A stretch of 64,000 nt of DNA, from assembly GCF_905196875.1 (NCBI RefSeq), contig NZ_CAJJWO010000005.1, positions 1 through 64,000 on the forward strand. The letters are read 5' to 3'. The translations under genes were made by a program, and so were the position numbers. The notes below the pieces were generated by a model. The model searched no databases. It saw only the letters and a program-made list of their open reading frames with translations, and was not told the origin of the DNA. Positions 1 through 8,193 of the stretch are shown piece after piece; position 1 is the first letter of the stretch, and each line of letters begins with the position of its first letter. The DNA comes from an uncultured Parabacteroides sp. GTDB lineage: Bacteria; Bacteroidota; Bacteroidia; Bacteroidales; Tannerellaceae.

Positions 1-82
1 GACCATTTGTCGGGTTTCCTTATATACTCTTCGCGAAACGCCCATACCAACAACACAACATTCATATCCAGGAAAAGGTGAA

Positions 83-1108
83 CTACCTATCCGCCGGATA
101 AACGATCCCCAGCTGACGGCGTACTTCATCTATTATCTCAAGAGTGATAAGCGAATTCTCATGGCTATTGATCTCCGACTCGCGCTTTCCCGCCTGGATC
201 AGATCGATAAACTCAGCCACCTCATAAAAATATTCATTCTTATCTGTCACCGCACTTATATCTATCGGCTCAGAAACAGCTGTCTTCCCTGCACCCGCCG
301 GAATGCGGGGGGTATAAGTAACCTTTCCTATTATATTTATACGATCCAGATTGATATTTCCCTCCTCACCCTGTACCTCCGTAGGTAGATAAGAGTTAGC
401 GATCTTTGAATAAAGGATAGTTGCATTCATCCCTTCATACACGAAATTAACTGCCCCTTGCCCGTCTGCCCCCGAAGAAAGGACCACACCTGTCGCCTCC
501 ACCTTTTGCGGGCGACCGAACAGTACGACCATCGGGTACAATGTATAAATACCAATATCCATCATCGCACCATTCGACAACTCCGGCTTAAAAGCATTTA
601 ATACTATACCTTCCCTGAACTTATCATAACGTGATGAATACTGGCAATAGCAGGAGAAATAACGGCGTATCGTCCCCAGCTTATGCAAATTTTCACGCAC
701 AGCCCGGAAGTTTGGGGTTAGCGTGGGCTTCATTGCCTCCATCAGCGTCACGTTATACTCATGGGAAGCAGCCATCATCTCCTTTACCTCCCTCGCATTG
801 GAGGCGAAAGGCTTCTCACACAATACATGTTTGCCATGTTTCATGCACAGGATACTCTGTGAAGCATGCAGGAAATTGGGTGATGCAATATATACCGCAT
901 CGATCAATGGACTCTGTGCCATTTCCTCCAAAGATGTAAATGTATAAGGTATCTGATGTTTGGCGGCAAAAGCATCTGCAGTTTCCTGAGTACGCGAATA
1001 GACTGCCACCAATTCAAAACGTTCATCCTCCCGTGCACCGGCAATCACCCAGTCTGTTATAAAGTTCGTTCCGACTACTCCGAAACGTATTTTATTTATC
1101 GTAGCCAT
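83..1108 (-). CDS. Gfo/Idh/MocA family NAD(P)-dependent oxidoreductase
   Basis: A 341-residue cytoplasmic dehydrogenase of the Gfo/Idh/MocA family, which oxidises or reduces sugars, inositols or similar polyols with NAD(P). The Rossmann start is visible as RFGVVGTNFIT (residues 8-18, a GxGxxx-like nucleotide loop with one Gly replaced). The family signature EKPFASN follows at about residues 98-104, with the C-terminal alpha/beta substrate domain after it. Length is normal for the family. The substrate cannot be told from sequence. The ATG lies 6 bp after the stop of the upstream RelE-like toxin gene, so it is probably co-transcribed with the toxin-antitoxin pair from the promoter near 1770. 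Confidence 0.9.
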   Translation of the reverse strand: MATINKIRFGVVGTNFITDWVIAGAREDERFELVAVYSRTQETADAFAAKHQIPYTFTSLEEMAQSPLIDAVYIASPNFLHASQSILCMKHGKHVLCEKPFASNAREVKEMMAASHEYNVTLMEAMKPTLTPNFRAVRENLHKLGTIRRYFSCYCQYSSRYDKFREGIVLNAFKPELSNGAMMDIGIYTLYPMVVLFGRPQKVEATGVVLSSGADGQGAVNFVYEGMNATILYSKIANSYLPTEVQGEEGNINLDRINIIGKVTYTPRIPAGAGKTAVSEPIDISAVTDKNEYFYEVAEFIDLIQAGKRESEINSHENSLITLEIIDEVRRQLGIVYPADR

Positions 1109-1114
1109 ATCTAT

Positions 1115-1435
1115 TTATCTTTCCAAGACTTGTTTTAATCGTGAAATATCTTGCCTGCAATCCCATACCGCATGGATCTCGACCAGATGTTCTTTCACCG
1201 TGTAAATTAACTTGTAATGTCCGTTTACTACTAAAGAGCGAAAACAATTCGGCATATCTGTCAGCAAAGGTTCTACCGGGCCAGCCTGAGGAAATGTATA
1301 GAATATATCCGCAGATTTGACTAATGTTATATATAGCTCATAAGCCACTCTTTCGTTCTTTTCAGCCAGAAAGGCACAATGATCGTCAATATGCCCTATT
1401 GCTTTGGGTAACCATTTTATTCGGATTTCATCCAT
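1115..1435 (-). CDS. RelE/ParE family toxin
   Basis: A 106-residue protein with the compact RelE/ParE toxin fold. It has an N-terminal basic helix pair (IRIKWLPKAIGHIDDH), then FPQAGPVEPLL and FRSLVVNGHYKLIYTV, the typical beta-strand region with basic residues, and ends in VWDCRQD, a common C-terminal strand of Bacteroidota RelE/ParE toxins. Such proteins are mRNA endonucleases or gyrase poisons; which applies here is not visible. Its start overlaps the upstream antitoxin gene by 19 bp, the usual translationally coupled antitoxin-first arrangement. The Gfo/Idh/MocA oxidoreductase follows 6 bp downstream. Confidence 0.85.
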   Translation of the reverse strand: MDEIRIKWLPKAIGHIDDHCAFLAEKNERVAYELYITLVKSADIFYTFPQAGPVEPLLTDMPNCFRSLVVNGHYKLIYTVKEHLVEIHAVWDCRQDISRLKQVLER

Positions 1436-1746
1436 GATGGTTTCCTTTTAAGCATTTCTTCCTGTGATATACCTAATCCCATACCGGATTGCTCCATCGA
1501 CACCTTCAGTTCTTTCTTTAATTCTTCTACGGTAAACTGAATTGGAGAACCTGCTCCTTCCTTTAATATATGAGAAAGGCTGTCTATCGCTTTATGCAAT
1601 AATGCCGGAGTATCAATGTTCATTAATAATCCGATTGCTTCCACTTTCAATGCGTTCAAATCATAGCCATACGCCAGAGATGGTTCATTTAAACGTTGCT
1701 GATGTTGTTGCTCATCATCCAGATGAGAATAAGGTTTTACCGGCAT
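1417..1746 (-). CDS. Putative antitoxin of the RelE/ParE module
   Basis: A 109-residue acidic/hydrophilic protein directly upstream of and overlapping the RelE/ParE toxin gene, so assigned as its antitoxin mainly from position. The middle segment (about residues 30-65) is helical. The C-terminus reads SQEEMLKRKPSWMK, the type of short linear tail that wraps a toxin. I recognise no named DNA-binding domain, so autoregulation is only an inference from the arrangement. The ATG at 1746 lies 23 bp downstream of a -7 element. Confidence 0.7.
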   Translation of the reverse strand: MPVKPYSHLDDEQQHQQRLNEPSLAYGYDLNALKVEAIGLLMNIDTPALLHKAIDSLSHILKEGAGSPIQFTVEELKKELKVSMEQSGMGLGISQEEMLKRKPSWMKSE

Positions 1747-1768
1747 AATCTATTTATTTAGTGATCTA

Positions 1769-1776
1769 CAAATATA
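1769..1776 (-). promoter_or_regulatory. -7 promoter element of the toxin-antitoxin/oxidoreductase unit
   Basis: TATATTTG on the minus strand exactly matches the Bacteroidota -7 consensus TAnnTTTG and sits 23 bp upstream of the antitoxin ATG. It would drive antitoxin, toxin and oxidoreductase. Confidence 0.6.
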
Positions 1777-1790
1777 ATAAATCTATCTGT

Positions 1791-2519
1791 TTAAATCGTA
1801 ATAACCTTCTTCAAAACCAAGGCATCCCTTTCTATCACCAATTCCGGCACAACAACAGCACTATCCGGCGTCAGGCAATAAGCCACCGAATCTTCCAGGT
1901 GATTTGCTTTCAGGCGAGCCATATGGTCAGTCGGATCGAGGTAAGCGATCAGATCCTCTTTATTATTTATCCACATATCGCGGGCAATGATCGCAGCATC
2001 AGAGGCCGGTTCGTATTTGCCTGTAAAAGCAAGGGCATCCACCAAAGCACCACCGAACAGAGTGTCTTCTATATTCACTTTATCCTGCCAGCCGGAACAC
2101 AAAACCACAACATCACGCCCATGAAACAGACAATAATCCACAACCGCCTGCAAATTGACAAAGGCACCCGTTATGACACGGTACGCCGATTTGGCGATCG
2201 TGATAGCCCGCGTTCCATTCGTTGTTGTAAAGATGATATCTTTGCCGGAAACCATCTCCGGCGTATAATCGAACGGTGAATTGCCGAAATCCGCAAAATC
2301 ACAACGTTTCACATTCCGCTCAGCTCCCACCAGCCAGCCTTTTTCCTTATATTCCTTCGCCTCTTCCACAGTTGCCACCGGGCGGATACTGCGTACTCCA
2401 TTCTTAAAAGCTGCCGCCATCGTCGTCGTTGCACGAAACACATCCACTACTACGACAATCGCCTCCGGATTATGATATACAGGGTACAAGACCGGCGAGA
2501 AACAAACATCTATCTTCAT
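1791..2519 (-). CDS. comB: 2-phosphosulfolactate phosphatase (ComB family)
   Basis: A 242-residue ComB-family protein. The family hydrolyses 2-phospho-3-sulfolactate to sulfolactate in coenzyme M synthesis; in non-methanogenic bacteria its role is unclear. Conserved stretches are VVVDVFRATTT (residues about 23-33), GAERN (about 74-78), FGNSP and the TTTNGTRAI block (about 107-115), which carry the acidic and Thr/Asn residues of the family. Length is normal and there is no signal peptide. It is a single-gene unit with its own -7 element; no other coenzyme M genes are nearby. Confidence 0.88.
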   Translation of the reverse strand: MKIDVCFSPVLYPVYHNPEAIVVVVDVFRATTTMAAAFKNGVRSIRPVATVEEAKEYKEKGWLVGAERNVKRCDFADFGNSPFDYTPEMVSGKDIIFTTTNGTRAITIAKSAYRVITGAFVNLQAVVDYCLFHGRDVVVLCSGWQDKVNIEDTLFGGALVDALAFTGKYEPASDAAIIARDMWINNKEDLIAYLDPTDHMARLKANHLEDSVAYCLTPDSAVVVPELVIERDALVLKKVITI

Positions 2520-2549
2520 ATCTTCTCGTTTTTATCTTCAACATTCCTA

Positions 2550-2557
2550 CAAAAGTA
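2550..2557 (-). promoter_or_regulatory. -7 promoter element of comB
   Basis: TACTTTTG on the minus strand matches TAnnTTTG and lies about 31 bp upstream of the comB ATG. Confidence 0.5.
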
Positions 2558-2753
2558 CTGGATAATTTGCTGAATACCTAGCCGACAAGCCGCCTAACTG
2601 GCTATAATATAAAAGTTTCTTTAATAAATATGAGGATTAACCAAATAACTCTGATAGAATGTTATAGTATATGTATTCGCTTATTTACCAGAAACCTTTT
2701 TACCCTTTGCTTGTTTTTTTATTACATTTTGAAAACGTTTTAAACTAAATCGT

Positions 2754-3344
2754 ATGAAAAGAATTGTATCTTTTATCGTCGTTTTCACTCTAGTTATGGG
2801 GGGAATGACACATGTACAGGCTCAGAGTAAAGCCGCAGAAAAAGCAGAGAAAAAGTTAGAAAGAAAAGAAAAGAAAGAAGCTAGAGAAGCAAGAGATGCC
2901 GTCATGGACGAACAGGAATTCAACACAGCCCTGCAAGCTATCACTGACCAGTCTTTTGTTTTGGAAGCTAACTCCGTGCAACCGATGAACGGAATGGTTT
3001 ACTATGTGAACTCTAACACAAACTTCGTCTCTTTGAACAACGGACAGGCAATGGTTCAGATCGCTTCCAACTCTCCGTATCCAGGTCCTAACGGCTTAGG
3101 TGGTGTAACCGTACAGGGTAGCGCATCTAATATACAGAGCAAACAGGATAAAGACGGTAACGTTTACCTGTCAATGAGTGTACAGGGAATCTTCATCTCC
3201 GCCACTGTCAATCTGGTTCTTATGAACGGTAGTAACCGGGCCACTGTTACAGTAGACCCGAACTTCTCAGGAAGAGACTTGACTATGGTCGGTACTTTAC
3301 TACCATATTCTCAATCGAATGTATTCCAGGGAACTACCTATTAA
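2754..3344 (+). CDS. DUF4251 domain exported protein
   Basis: A 196-residue secreted protein of the DUF4251 family, common in Bacteroidales and of unknown function. Residues 1-24 form a signal peptide ending THVQAQ-S. A highly charged Lys/Glu-rich linker follows (about 27-52), then the DUF4251 beta-rich domain with the recurrent MNGMVYYVNSNTNFVSLNN element (78 onward). It is the only plus-strand gene in the first 11 kb and stands alone, with a terminator 25 bp after its stop. A near -7 match (TACATTTTG, one extra base) lies about 22 bp upstream of the ATG. Confidence 0.85.
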   Translation: MKRIVSFIVVFTLVMGGMTHVQAQSKAAEKAEKKLERKEKKEAREARDAVMDEQEFNTALQAITDQSFVLEANSVQPMNGMVYYVNSNTNFVSLNNGQAMVQIASNSPYPGPNGLGGVTVQGSASNIQSKQDKDGNVYLSMSVQGIFISATVNLVLMNGSNRATVTVDPNFSGRDLTMVGTLLPYSQSNVFQGTTY

Positions 3345-3368
3345 TTTAGTATCAACTCAGAATTAATG

Positions 3369-3402
3369 AAGAAGATGTCTCAAAAGGACATCTTCTTTTT
3401 TT
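3369..3402 (+). terminator. Rho-independent terminator of the DUF4251 gene
   Basis: Perfect 11-bp stem AAGAAGATGTC / GACATCTTCTT with a 7-nt loop, running into a T tract. It lies 25 bp past the DUF4251 stop. Confidence 0.9.
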
Positions 3403-3420
3403 GTGATCTGTTCCGGACAT

Positions 3421-3453
3421 AAAAAAGAAGGTATCCTTTTCAGGATACCTTCT
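3421..3453 (-). terminator. Rho-independent terminator of the NagB-PIG-L gene
   Basis: Perfect 11-bp stem AGAAGGTATCC / GGATACCTTCT with a 6-nt loop. On the minus strand it is followed by a run of six T, just downstream of the fusion gene's stop. Confidence 0.9.
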
Positions 3454-3473
3454 ATGTTTTCAGAATGCTATTC

Positions 3474-5468
3474 TTATTTCTCGAACGGGATCATATACTG
3501 AACAAAAGCTTCGATCGCTTCGTAAGAGGCTAGTCCCAATTCTTTGTACAATTCAGCTGTAGCACGGTTACGATCTTCGGCACGTTGCCAGAACAGACGT
3601 TCGTCGTCGCCCAGGAACGGTGCGCTTTCAGCCTGTGACTGGTGTTTCAGGATCGCATTACGTTTGAAACGTAATTCTTCCGGACTGATAGGAACTGCCA
3701 TTTCGATGTGGTCCATTTCCCATTCTGCCCATGCTCCGCGATACATCCAAACGCGGCAATGTTTGAGCCATTCTTCGTCTTTCAGTTCGTCGATAGCAGC
3801 CAGTACGGCATCCAGACAAACCTTATGTGTTCCGTGCGGGTCAGCCAGGTCACCGGCAACAAACATCTGATCCGGTTGGATATCCTGCAACAGTTTCTTT
3901 ACGATAGCTACATCGGCTTCACCCAGATCGTTCTTCTTAACCAGACCTGTTTCATAGAACGGCAGATCCAGGAAGTGAACGTTTTCGTCCTTCACCCCTG
4001 AATAACGGCAACCGTGACGAGCTTCTTCACGACGAATAGTTCCCTTCATGAACAGAACGTCCTTTTTTTCCGGTTCCCCGTTTTCCACCTTTTCGAAACG
4101 CAGGTATTTTATGATCTCTTCCGCCTTATCCTTAACGGATGTATCGTTCGGAGAATACTTATCGCAAACGTCACGCAGGTATTCGCAGTAACGGATCACT
4201 TCGTCATCGCCTACGGCAATATTTCCGGATGTTTCATAAGCCACATGTACATCATGGTGCTGATCGCACAAACGACGCAACGTTCCACCCATAGAGATCA
4301 CGTCATCATCAGGGTGCGGACTGAATACGATCACCTTCTTTGGATACGGAGTAGCGCGTTCCGGACGATTGGTATCGTCGGCATTCGGCTTACCACCCGG
4401 CCAACCGGTAATTGTGTGCTGGATATCGTTAAAGATCTTGATGTTCACATTATAAGCAGAGCCGTACAATGCCAACAGTTCACCCAGACCATGTTCGCTA
4501 TAATCTTTATTAGTCAGTTTCAGGATCGGTTTACCGGTCAACTGGCACAGCCAAACGATAGCACGACGGATCAACTTGTTATCCCAATCGCAGTTGGTAA
4601 CCAACCAGGGATGGCTGATTCTTGTCAGTTCGTAAGCAGCAGAAAGATCGATAACCGCCTTTACATTCATATGATTTTGTAAATAAGTGGAAGGAACCGC
4701 TTCGCTAACCTTACCTTCAACCGTATTGGCTATGATACGGGCTTTATCTTCACCCCAAGCCATCAATATAACATTCTTTGCACGCAGAATAGTAGAGATA
4801 CCCATTGTGATCACACTGGCAGGGACATTCTCGATAGACTTAAATGTTCTGGCAGCTTCTTTACGGGCATCATTATCCAACAACACCAAACGAGTACCCA
4901 CGCTAACCGAAGAACCGGGACCGTTAAAGCCGATATTACTTGCATGACCAACCCCCAGCAGGATGTAATCGATACCTCCTACATTCTGAATTTGTTGTTC
5001 ATAGTTTCTGCAAAACTCAAAAATAGCATCCTTCGGCATAGAACCATCCGGTGAATAAATATTCTTCGGATCGATATCCACATGGTCGAGGAAGGATTCC
5101 TTCAAGTAGTTCAGATTGCTATTGGTCGATGCGCTCAGAGGATAGAACTCATATACATTAAATACAATCACATTACGGAAGCTTAATTGTTCTTCCTTAT
5201 GCAAACGGATCAATTCTTTAAAGACACTCTGAGGAGAGCGTCCTCCTGACAAAGCCAGCACAAAAGGCTCGCCCGCATCCTGTTTCTTACGTATTTGTGA
5301 AGCCAATTCTTTTGCGATCGCGAAAGAACCTTCATTTGCCGATTCGTAGATGTTTGTCGGAATCTTTTCAAAACGAGTTAAAACTGATTGCTCGTAAGCG
5401 TTTTCCGGACGGTAATACCTGAGCGGTATACGCGTCAGGGTAATTTGAGAACTAAGGTTCGTCTTCAT
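3474..5468 (-). CDS. nagB: NagB-like / PIG-L deacetylase fusion protein (annotated as glucosamine-6-phosphate deaminase)
   Basis: A 664-residue two-domain protein. Residues about 35-280 are the glucosamine-6-phosphate deaminase (NagB) fold, with LSGGRSPQS (73-81) as the phosphate loop. Residues about 375-650 are a PIG-L/LmbE zinc N-deacetylase, with SPHPDDDVISMGG (383-395) and DPHGTH (543-548) giving the Asp/His metal ligands. The fusion is standard in Bacteroidota. Unusually, the NagB half lacks the residues known in E. coli NagB: Asp72 aligns with Tyr106 (FNVYEF), and Asp141, His143 and Glu148 align with Ala176, Asn178 and Gly183 (GHASNIGFNGP). It may therefore not deaminate. The zinc site of the PIG-L half looks intact. 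It lies beside two nagA genes but has its own promoter and terminator. Confidence 0.88.
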   Translation of the reverse strand: MKTNLSSQITLTRIPLRYYRPENAYEQSVLTRFEKIPTNIYESANEGSFAIAKELASQIRKKQDAGEPFVLALSGGRSPQSVFKELIRLHKEEQLSFRNVIVFNVYEFYPLSASTNSNLNYLKESFLDHVDIDPKNIYSPDGSMPKDAIFEFCRNYEQQIQNVGGIDYILLGVGHASNIGFNGPGSSVSVGTRLVLLDNDARKEAARTFKSIENVPASVITMGISTILRAKNVILMAWGEDKARIIANTVEGKVSEAVPSTYLQNHMNVKAVIDLSAAYELTRISHPWLVTNCDWDNKLIRRAIVWLCQLTGKPILKLTNKDYSEHGLGELLALYGSAYNVNIKIFNDIQHTITGWPGGKPNADDTNRPERATPYPKKVIVFSPHPDDDVISMGGTLRRLCDQHHDVHVAYETSGNIAVGDDEVIRYCEYLRDVCDKYSPNDTSVKDKAEEIIKYLRFEKVENGEPEKKDVLFMKGTIRREEARHGCRYSGVKDENVHFLDLPFYETGLVKKNDLGEADVAIVKKLLQDIQPDQMFVAGDLADPHGTHKVCLDAVLAAIDELKDEEWLKHCRVWMYRGAWAEWEMDHIEMAVPISPEELRFKRNAILKHQSQAESAPFLGDDERLFWQRAEDRNRATAELYKELGLASYEAIEAFVQYMIPFEK

Positions 5469-5507
5469 GTTTAATTACGATTTAGTACAACTTTTTTACT
5501 TGAACTA

Positions 5508-5515
5508 CAAATATA
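5508..5515 (-). promoter_or_regulatory. -7 promoter element of the NagB-PIG-L gene
   Basis: TATATTTG on the minus strand is an exact TAnnTTTG match 40 bp upstream of the ATG. Confidence 0.6.
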
Positions 5516-5593
5516 ACAATTCTCCGGCAAATAAAGATTAACAGAAGCGATCAAAAATATCTATTTACCTATAAGTCGGTATTAACAAAGAAT

Positions 5594-5617
5594 AAAGACG
5601 CACAGTTGTGCGTCTTT
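5594..5617 (-). terminator. Terminator after the nagA pair
   Basis: Inverted repeat AAAGACGCACA / TGTGCGTCTTT with a short loop. On the minus strand it is followed by a T-rich stretch, about 37 bp past the stop of the second nagA in the transcript. Confidence 0.75.
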
Positions 5618-5653
5618 AGGATATATTAATATGTTAAATACATTTGTCTGTCG

Positions 5654-6820
5654 TCAGGCCAATGTATTGGTACCTTCCACCAAATGTCCCATTGACCAAA
5701 CAGAGCGGACATTCAACTTACGGTCCAGAATAACGATATCGGCATCTTTACCACGCTGCAAAGAACCCTTACGATCGTCTACACCCATCAGGCGGGCTGG
5801 GGTTTCGGAAGCCATACGGACTGCGTCTGCCAAAGGTACTCCGGCTTTCTGCGCCATCGTACGAACCAAAACATCCATTGTAGCAATACTTCCTACCAAT
5901 GAAGAATGGTCAGCCAACTTACAAACGCCGTCTTCTATGATAATACGGGGATCGTCAACAGGTTTTCCTTCATTAGCAGCATAAGCCAATGCATCGGTAG
6001 TCAGGCAGGTATGTTCCACTCCTTTCAGTTTATAAACCAAACGAAGGATCGTCGACGGTAAATGACGTCCGTCGGCAATAACCTCAACTGTCATATTATC
6101 AACCAGGAATACACTTTCCACCGTCCCTTCATATTTATATTCACGACGCTTGTGGAAACCCGGCATCGCATTATAGAAATGAGCGGCATGCGTAAAACCA
6201 GCCTCATAAGCCGCCTTAATATCATCAAATTCTGCTTCTGTATGCGAAACCGCAGCTAAAAGGCCTTTCGAACGGACATAACGGGCAAAATCCAATGCAC
6301 CCGGTAACTCCGGACTGGCATCCCAACGTTTAATACAAGTGGTACTATCGAGTAAAGATTTATATTCGGCAGGATCAGGATTTTTCAAGGCATCCGTCAA
6401 CAGACTACCTGCCATTTTAGGATTCAGATACGGGCCTTCCAGTTGCAAGCCGAGGACAGGACTATTTTTCTCAGCCATCACGCTTTCGCATAAAGTAACT
6501 CCTTTCTGAATTTCAGTAACCGGAAGCGGCGCCAAAGTTGGAAAAATACAAGTTGCACCATGCTTCATATGAGCATTTACCGCTCCGTGAAATGCTTCTT
6601 CCGTACATTCCTTGAAATCGTATCCTCCCCCTCCGTGTACATTCATTGCTACGAAGCCAGGAATGATATACATTCCTTTGGCATCGATTATAGTCGCACC
6701 GATCACAGCCAGGTCGCTGTTCGTCACTTCCAGTATTCTACCATCGCTGATCAAGACAGAGCCATCCTTCATCCAACCCTGTGGCGTGAGTATCTGTCCG
6801 TTTATTATTTGCGTTAACAT
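5654..6820 (-). CDS. nagA: N-acetylglucosamine-6-phosphate deacetylase, paralogue 1
   Basis: A 388-residue amidohydrolase-fold enzyme that removes acetate from GlcNAc-6-P to give GlcN-6-P. The metal ligand Glu sits in LEGPYLNPKMAG (about residues 127-138), the ligand histidines in VSHTEAE and AAHFYNAMPG, and the catalytic Asp in LTTDALAYAA. The N-terminal HxH position reads NVHGGGG, so the first His is lost. E. coli NagA also lacks both of these His residues and works with one metal, so activity is plausible. It is the second gene of a tandem nagA pair 34 bp downstream of its same-length paralogue. Confidence 0.92.
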   Translation of the reverse strand: MLTQIINGQILTPQGWMKDGSVLISDGRILEVTNSDLAVIGATIIDAKGMYIIPGFVAMNVHGGGGYDFKECTEEAFHGAVNAHMKHGATCIFPTLAPLPVTEIQKGVTLCESVMAEKNSPVLGLQLEGPYLNPKMAGSLLTDALKNPDPAEYKSLLDSTTCIKRWDASPELPGALDFARYVRSKGLLAAVSHTEAEFDDIKAAYEAGFTHAAHFYNAMPGFHKRREYKYEGTVESVFLVDNMTVEVIADGRHLPSTILRLVYKLKGVEHTCLTTDALAYAANEGKPVDDPRIIIEDGVCKLADHSSLVGSIATMDVLVRTMAQKAGVPLADAVRMASETPARLMGVDDRKGSLQRGKDADIVILDRKLNVRSVWSMGHLVEGTNTLA

Positions 6821-6854
6821 AACTTCTACTATATTTCTATTCCTGTTCTACCCG

Positions 6855-8021
6855 TTAAAACAACTTATTAGTGCCTTCCACCAATTTCCCCATAGCCCAG
6901 ACAGCTCTTACATTGAGATCTTTGTCCAAGACCATAATATCTGCATCCTTGCCACGTTGCAAAGACCCCTTACGGTCGTAAACCCCCATTATACGTGCCG
7001 GCGTTTCAGAAGCCATACGAACAGCATCTTCCAGAGGTATTTCAGCCTTCTGCACAACAGTACGGATCAGGCGGTCCATGGTAGCGACACTACCTGCTAA
7101 AGCGGAACGGTCGGCCAACTTACACACTCCGTCTTCAATGATCACACGAGGATCGAAAGCTACCTGACTGTCACTGGCAGCACAAGCCAATGCGTCTGTG
7201 ATCAAACATGTACGTTCTACCCCCTTCACCTTATATACCAGACGAAGAATAGTAGGAGGAACATGGATACCGTCGGCTACAACCTCGACCGTCATATCAT
7301 CTATCAGATAGATACTTTCAACCGTACCTTCGTATTTGTATTCACGGCGTTTGTGAAAACCGGGCATTGCATTGTAGAAATGTGTCGCATGAGTATAACC
7401 AGCCTCATAAGCTGTCTGGATATCTTCGTATTCGGCCTGTGTATGACCGACAGATGCCAATACACCTTTAGATGTAATATATTTACCAAACTGCATAGCA
7501 CCGGGCAATTCAGGCGCTGCATCCCAGCGTTTGATACAGTTAGTTTCTTCCAGCAACGGAATATATTCCTCGGGATCAGGGTTCTTGATATTTTCAGGGA
7601 GCTGACCTCCGGCCATTTTCATATTGAAATAATGACCTTCCAAATGTAATCCCAGAACAGGACTATCCTTTTCTGCCATCAATTTCTCTGTAGTAGCCGC
7701 CGCTTCACGAATCATCGGAATTGTAGAAGAGGATAAGGTTGGGAAAATGCTTGTGGTACCGTGTTGCATATGAGTGGCAACAGCAGCACGGAATGCCTCT
7801 TCCGTACCTTCCATAAAATCACGTCCGCCACCGCCATGAACATGAATTTCCACACCGCCGGGAACGATATACATTCCCTTGGCGTCAATTAAATTTGCAC
7901 CGACTATGGCCAGGTCACAGTTCGTGACTTCCAGGATCTTGTTATCACTGATCAAAACAGAGCCATCTTTCATCCAGCCCTGCGGTGTCAGGATACGACC
8001 GTTAATAATTTGAGTTAACAT
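6855..8021 (-). CDS. nagA: N-acetylglucosamine-6-phosphate deacetylase, paralogue 2
   Basis: A 388-residue NagA, equal in length and clearly homologous throughout to the gene 34 bp downstream (both open MLTQIING.ILTPQGWMKDG). This copy keeps the full HVHGGGG metal motif. The Glu-ligand loop reads LEGHYFNMKMAG, with His where EGP is the rule. The histidines in VGHTQAE and ATHFYNAMPG and the catalytic Asp in LITDALACAA are present. The pair looks like a tandem duplication that has diverged at different metal-site loops, which could mean different metals or substrates. It is the first gene of the two-gene unit. Confidence 0.92.
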   Translation of the reverse strand: MLTQIINGRILTPQGWMKDGSVLISDNKILEVTNCDLAIVGANLIDAKGMYIVPGGVEIHVHGGGGRDFMEGTEEAFRAAVATHMQHGTTSIFPTLSSSTIPMIREAAATTEKLMAEKDSPVLGLHLEGHYFNMKMAGGQLPENIKNPDPEEYIPLLEETNCIKRWDAAPELPGAMQFGKYITSKGVLASVGHTQAEYEDIQTAYEAGYTHATHFYNAMPGFHKRREYKYEGTVESIYLIDDMTVEVVADGIHVPPTILRLVYKVKGVERTCLITDALACAASDSQVAFDPRVIIEDGVCKLADRSALAGSVATMDRLIRTVVQKAEIPLEDAVRMASETPARIMGVYDRKGSLQRGKDADIMVLDKDLNVRAVWAMGKLVEGTNKLF

Positions 8022-8106
8022 AATATTTTGTCTATATAAATTAGGCGTTTGTTATTTATCGATCAGCTCTATTCCATAATGTAACAGATCAAAGCCAGTC
8101 AGAGAG

Positions 8107-8114
8107 CAAAAGTA
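8107..8114 (-). promoter_or_regulatory. -7 promoter element of the nagA pair
   Basis: TACTTTTG on the minus strand matches TAnnTTTG. It lies 86 bp upstream of the nagA ATG, so the transcript would have a leader of roughly 75-80 nt. Confidence 0.5.
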
Positions 8115-8158
8115 AATACTTTTATTTAATTGAGATCCTTCTCCAATCAATATCTTTC

Positions 8159-8193
8159 AAAAAAAGCGTCTCCGGATCACCGGGACGCTTTTT
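8159..8193 (-). terminator. Terminator overlapping the end of the ABC-F gene
   Basis: Stem AAAAAGCGTC..CCGG / CCGG..ACGCTTTTT (8161-8193), followed on the minus strand by a T run. The stop codon at 8177-8179 lies in the loop, so the gene ends inside its own terminator. Confidence 0.85.

Noticed and set aside
2540..2753. Riboswitch or RNA gene in the 234-bp gap between comB and the DUF4251 gene
   Set aside because: Only a short TAGCC/GGCTA inverted repeat and A+T-rich sequence are visible; no known riboswitch core could be recognised.
4014..4682. A 222-codon plus-strand frame opposite the NagB-PIG-L gene
   Set aside because: Fully antisense to conserved PIG-L and NagB domain sequence; no family features.
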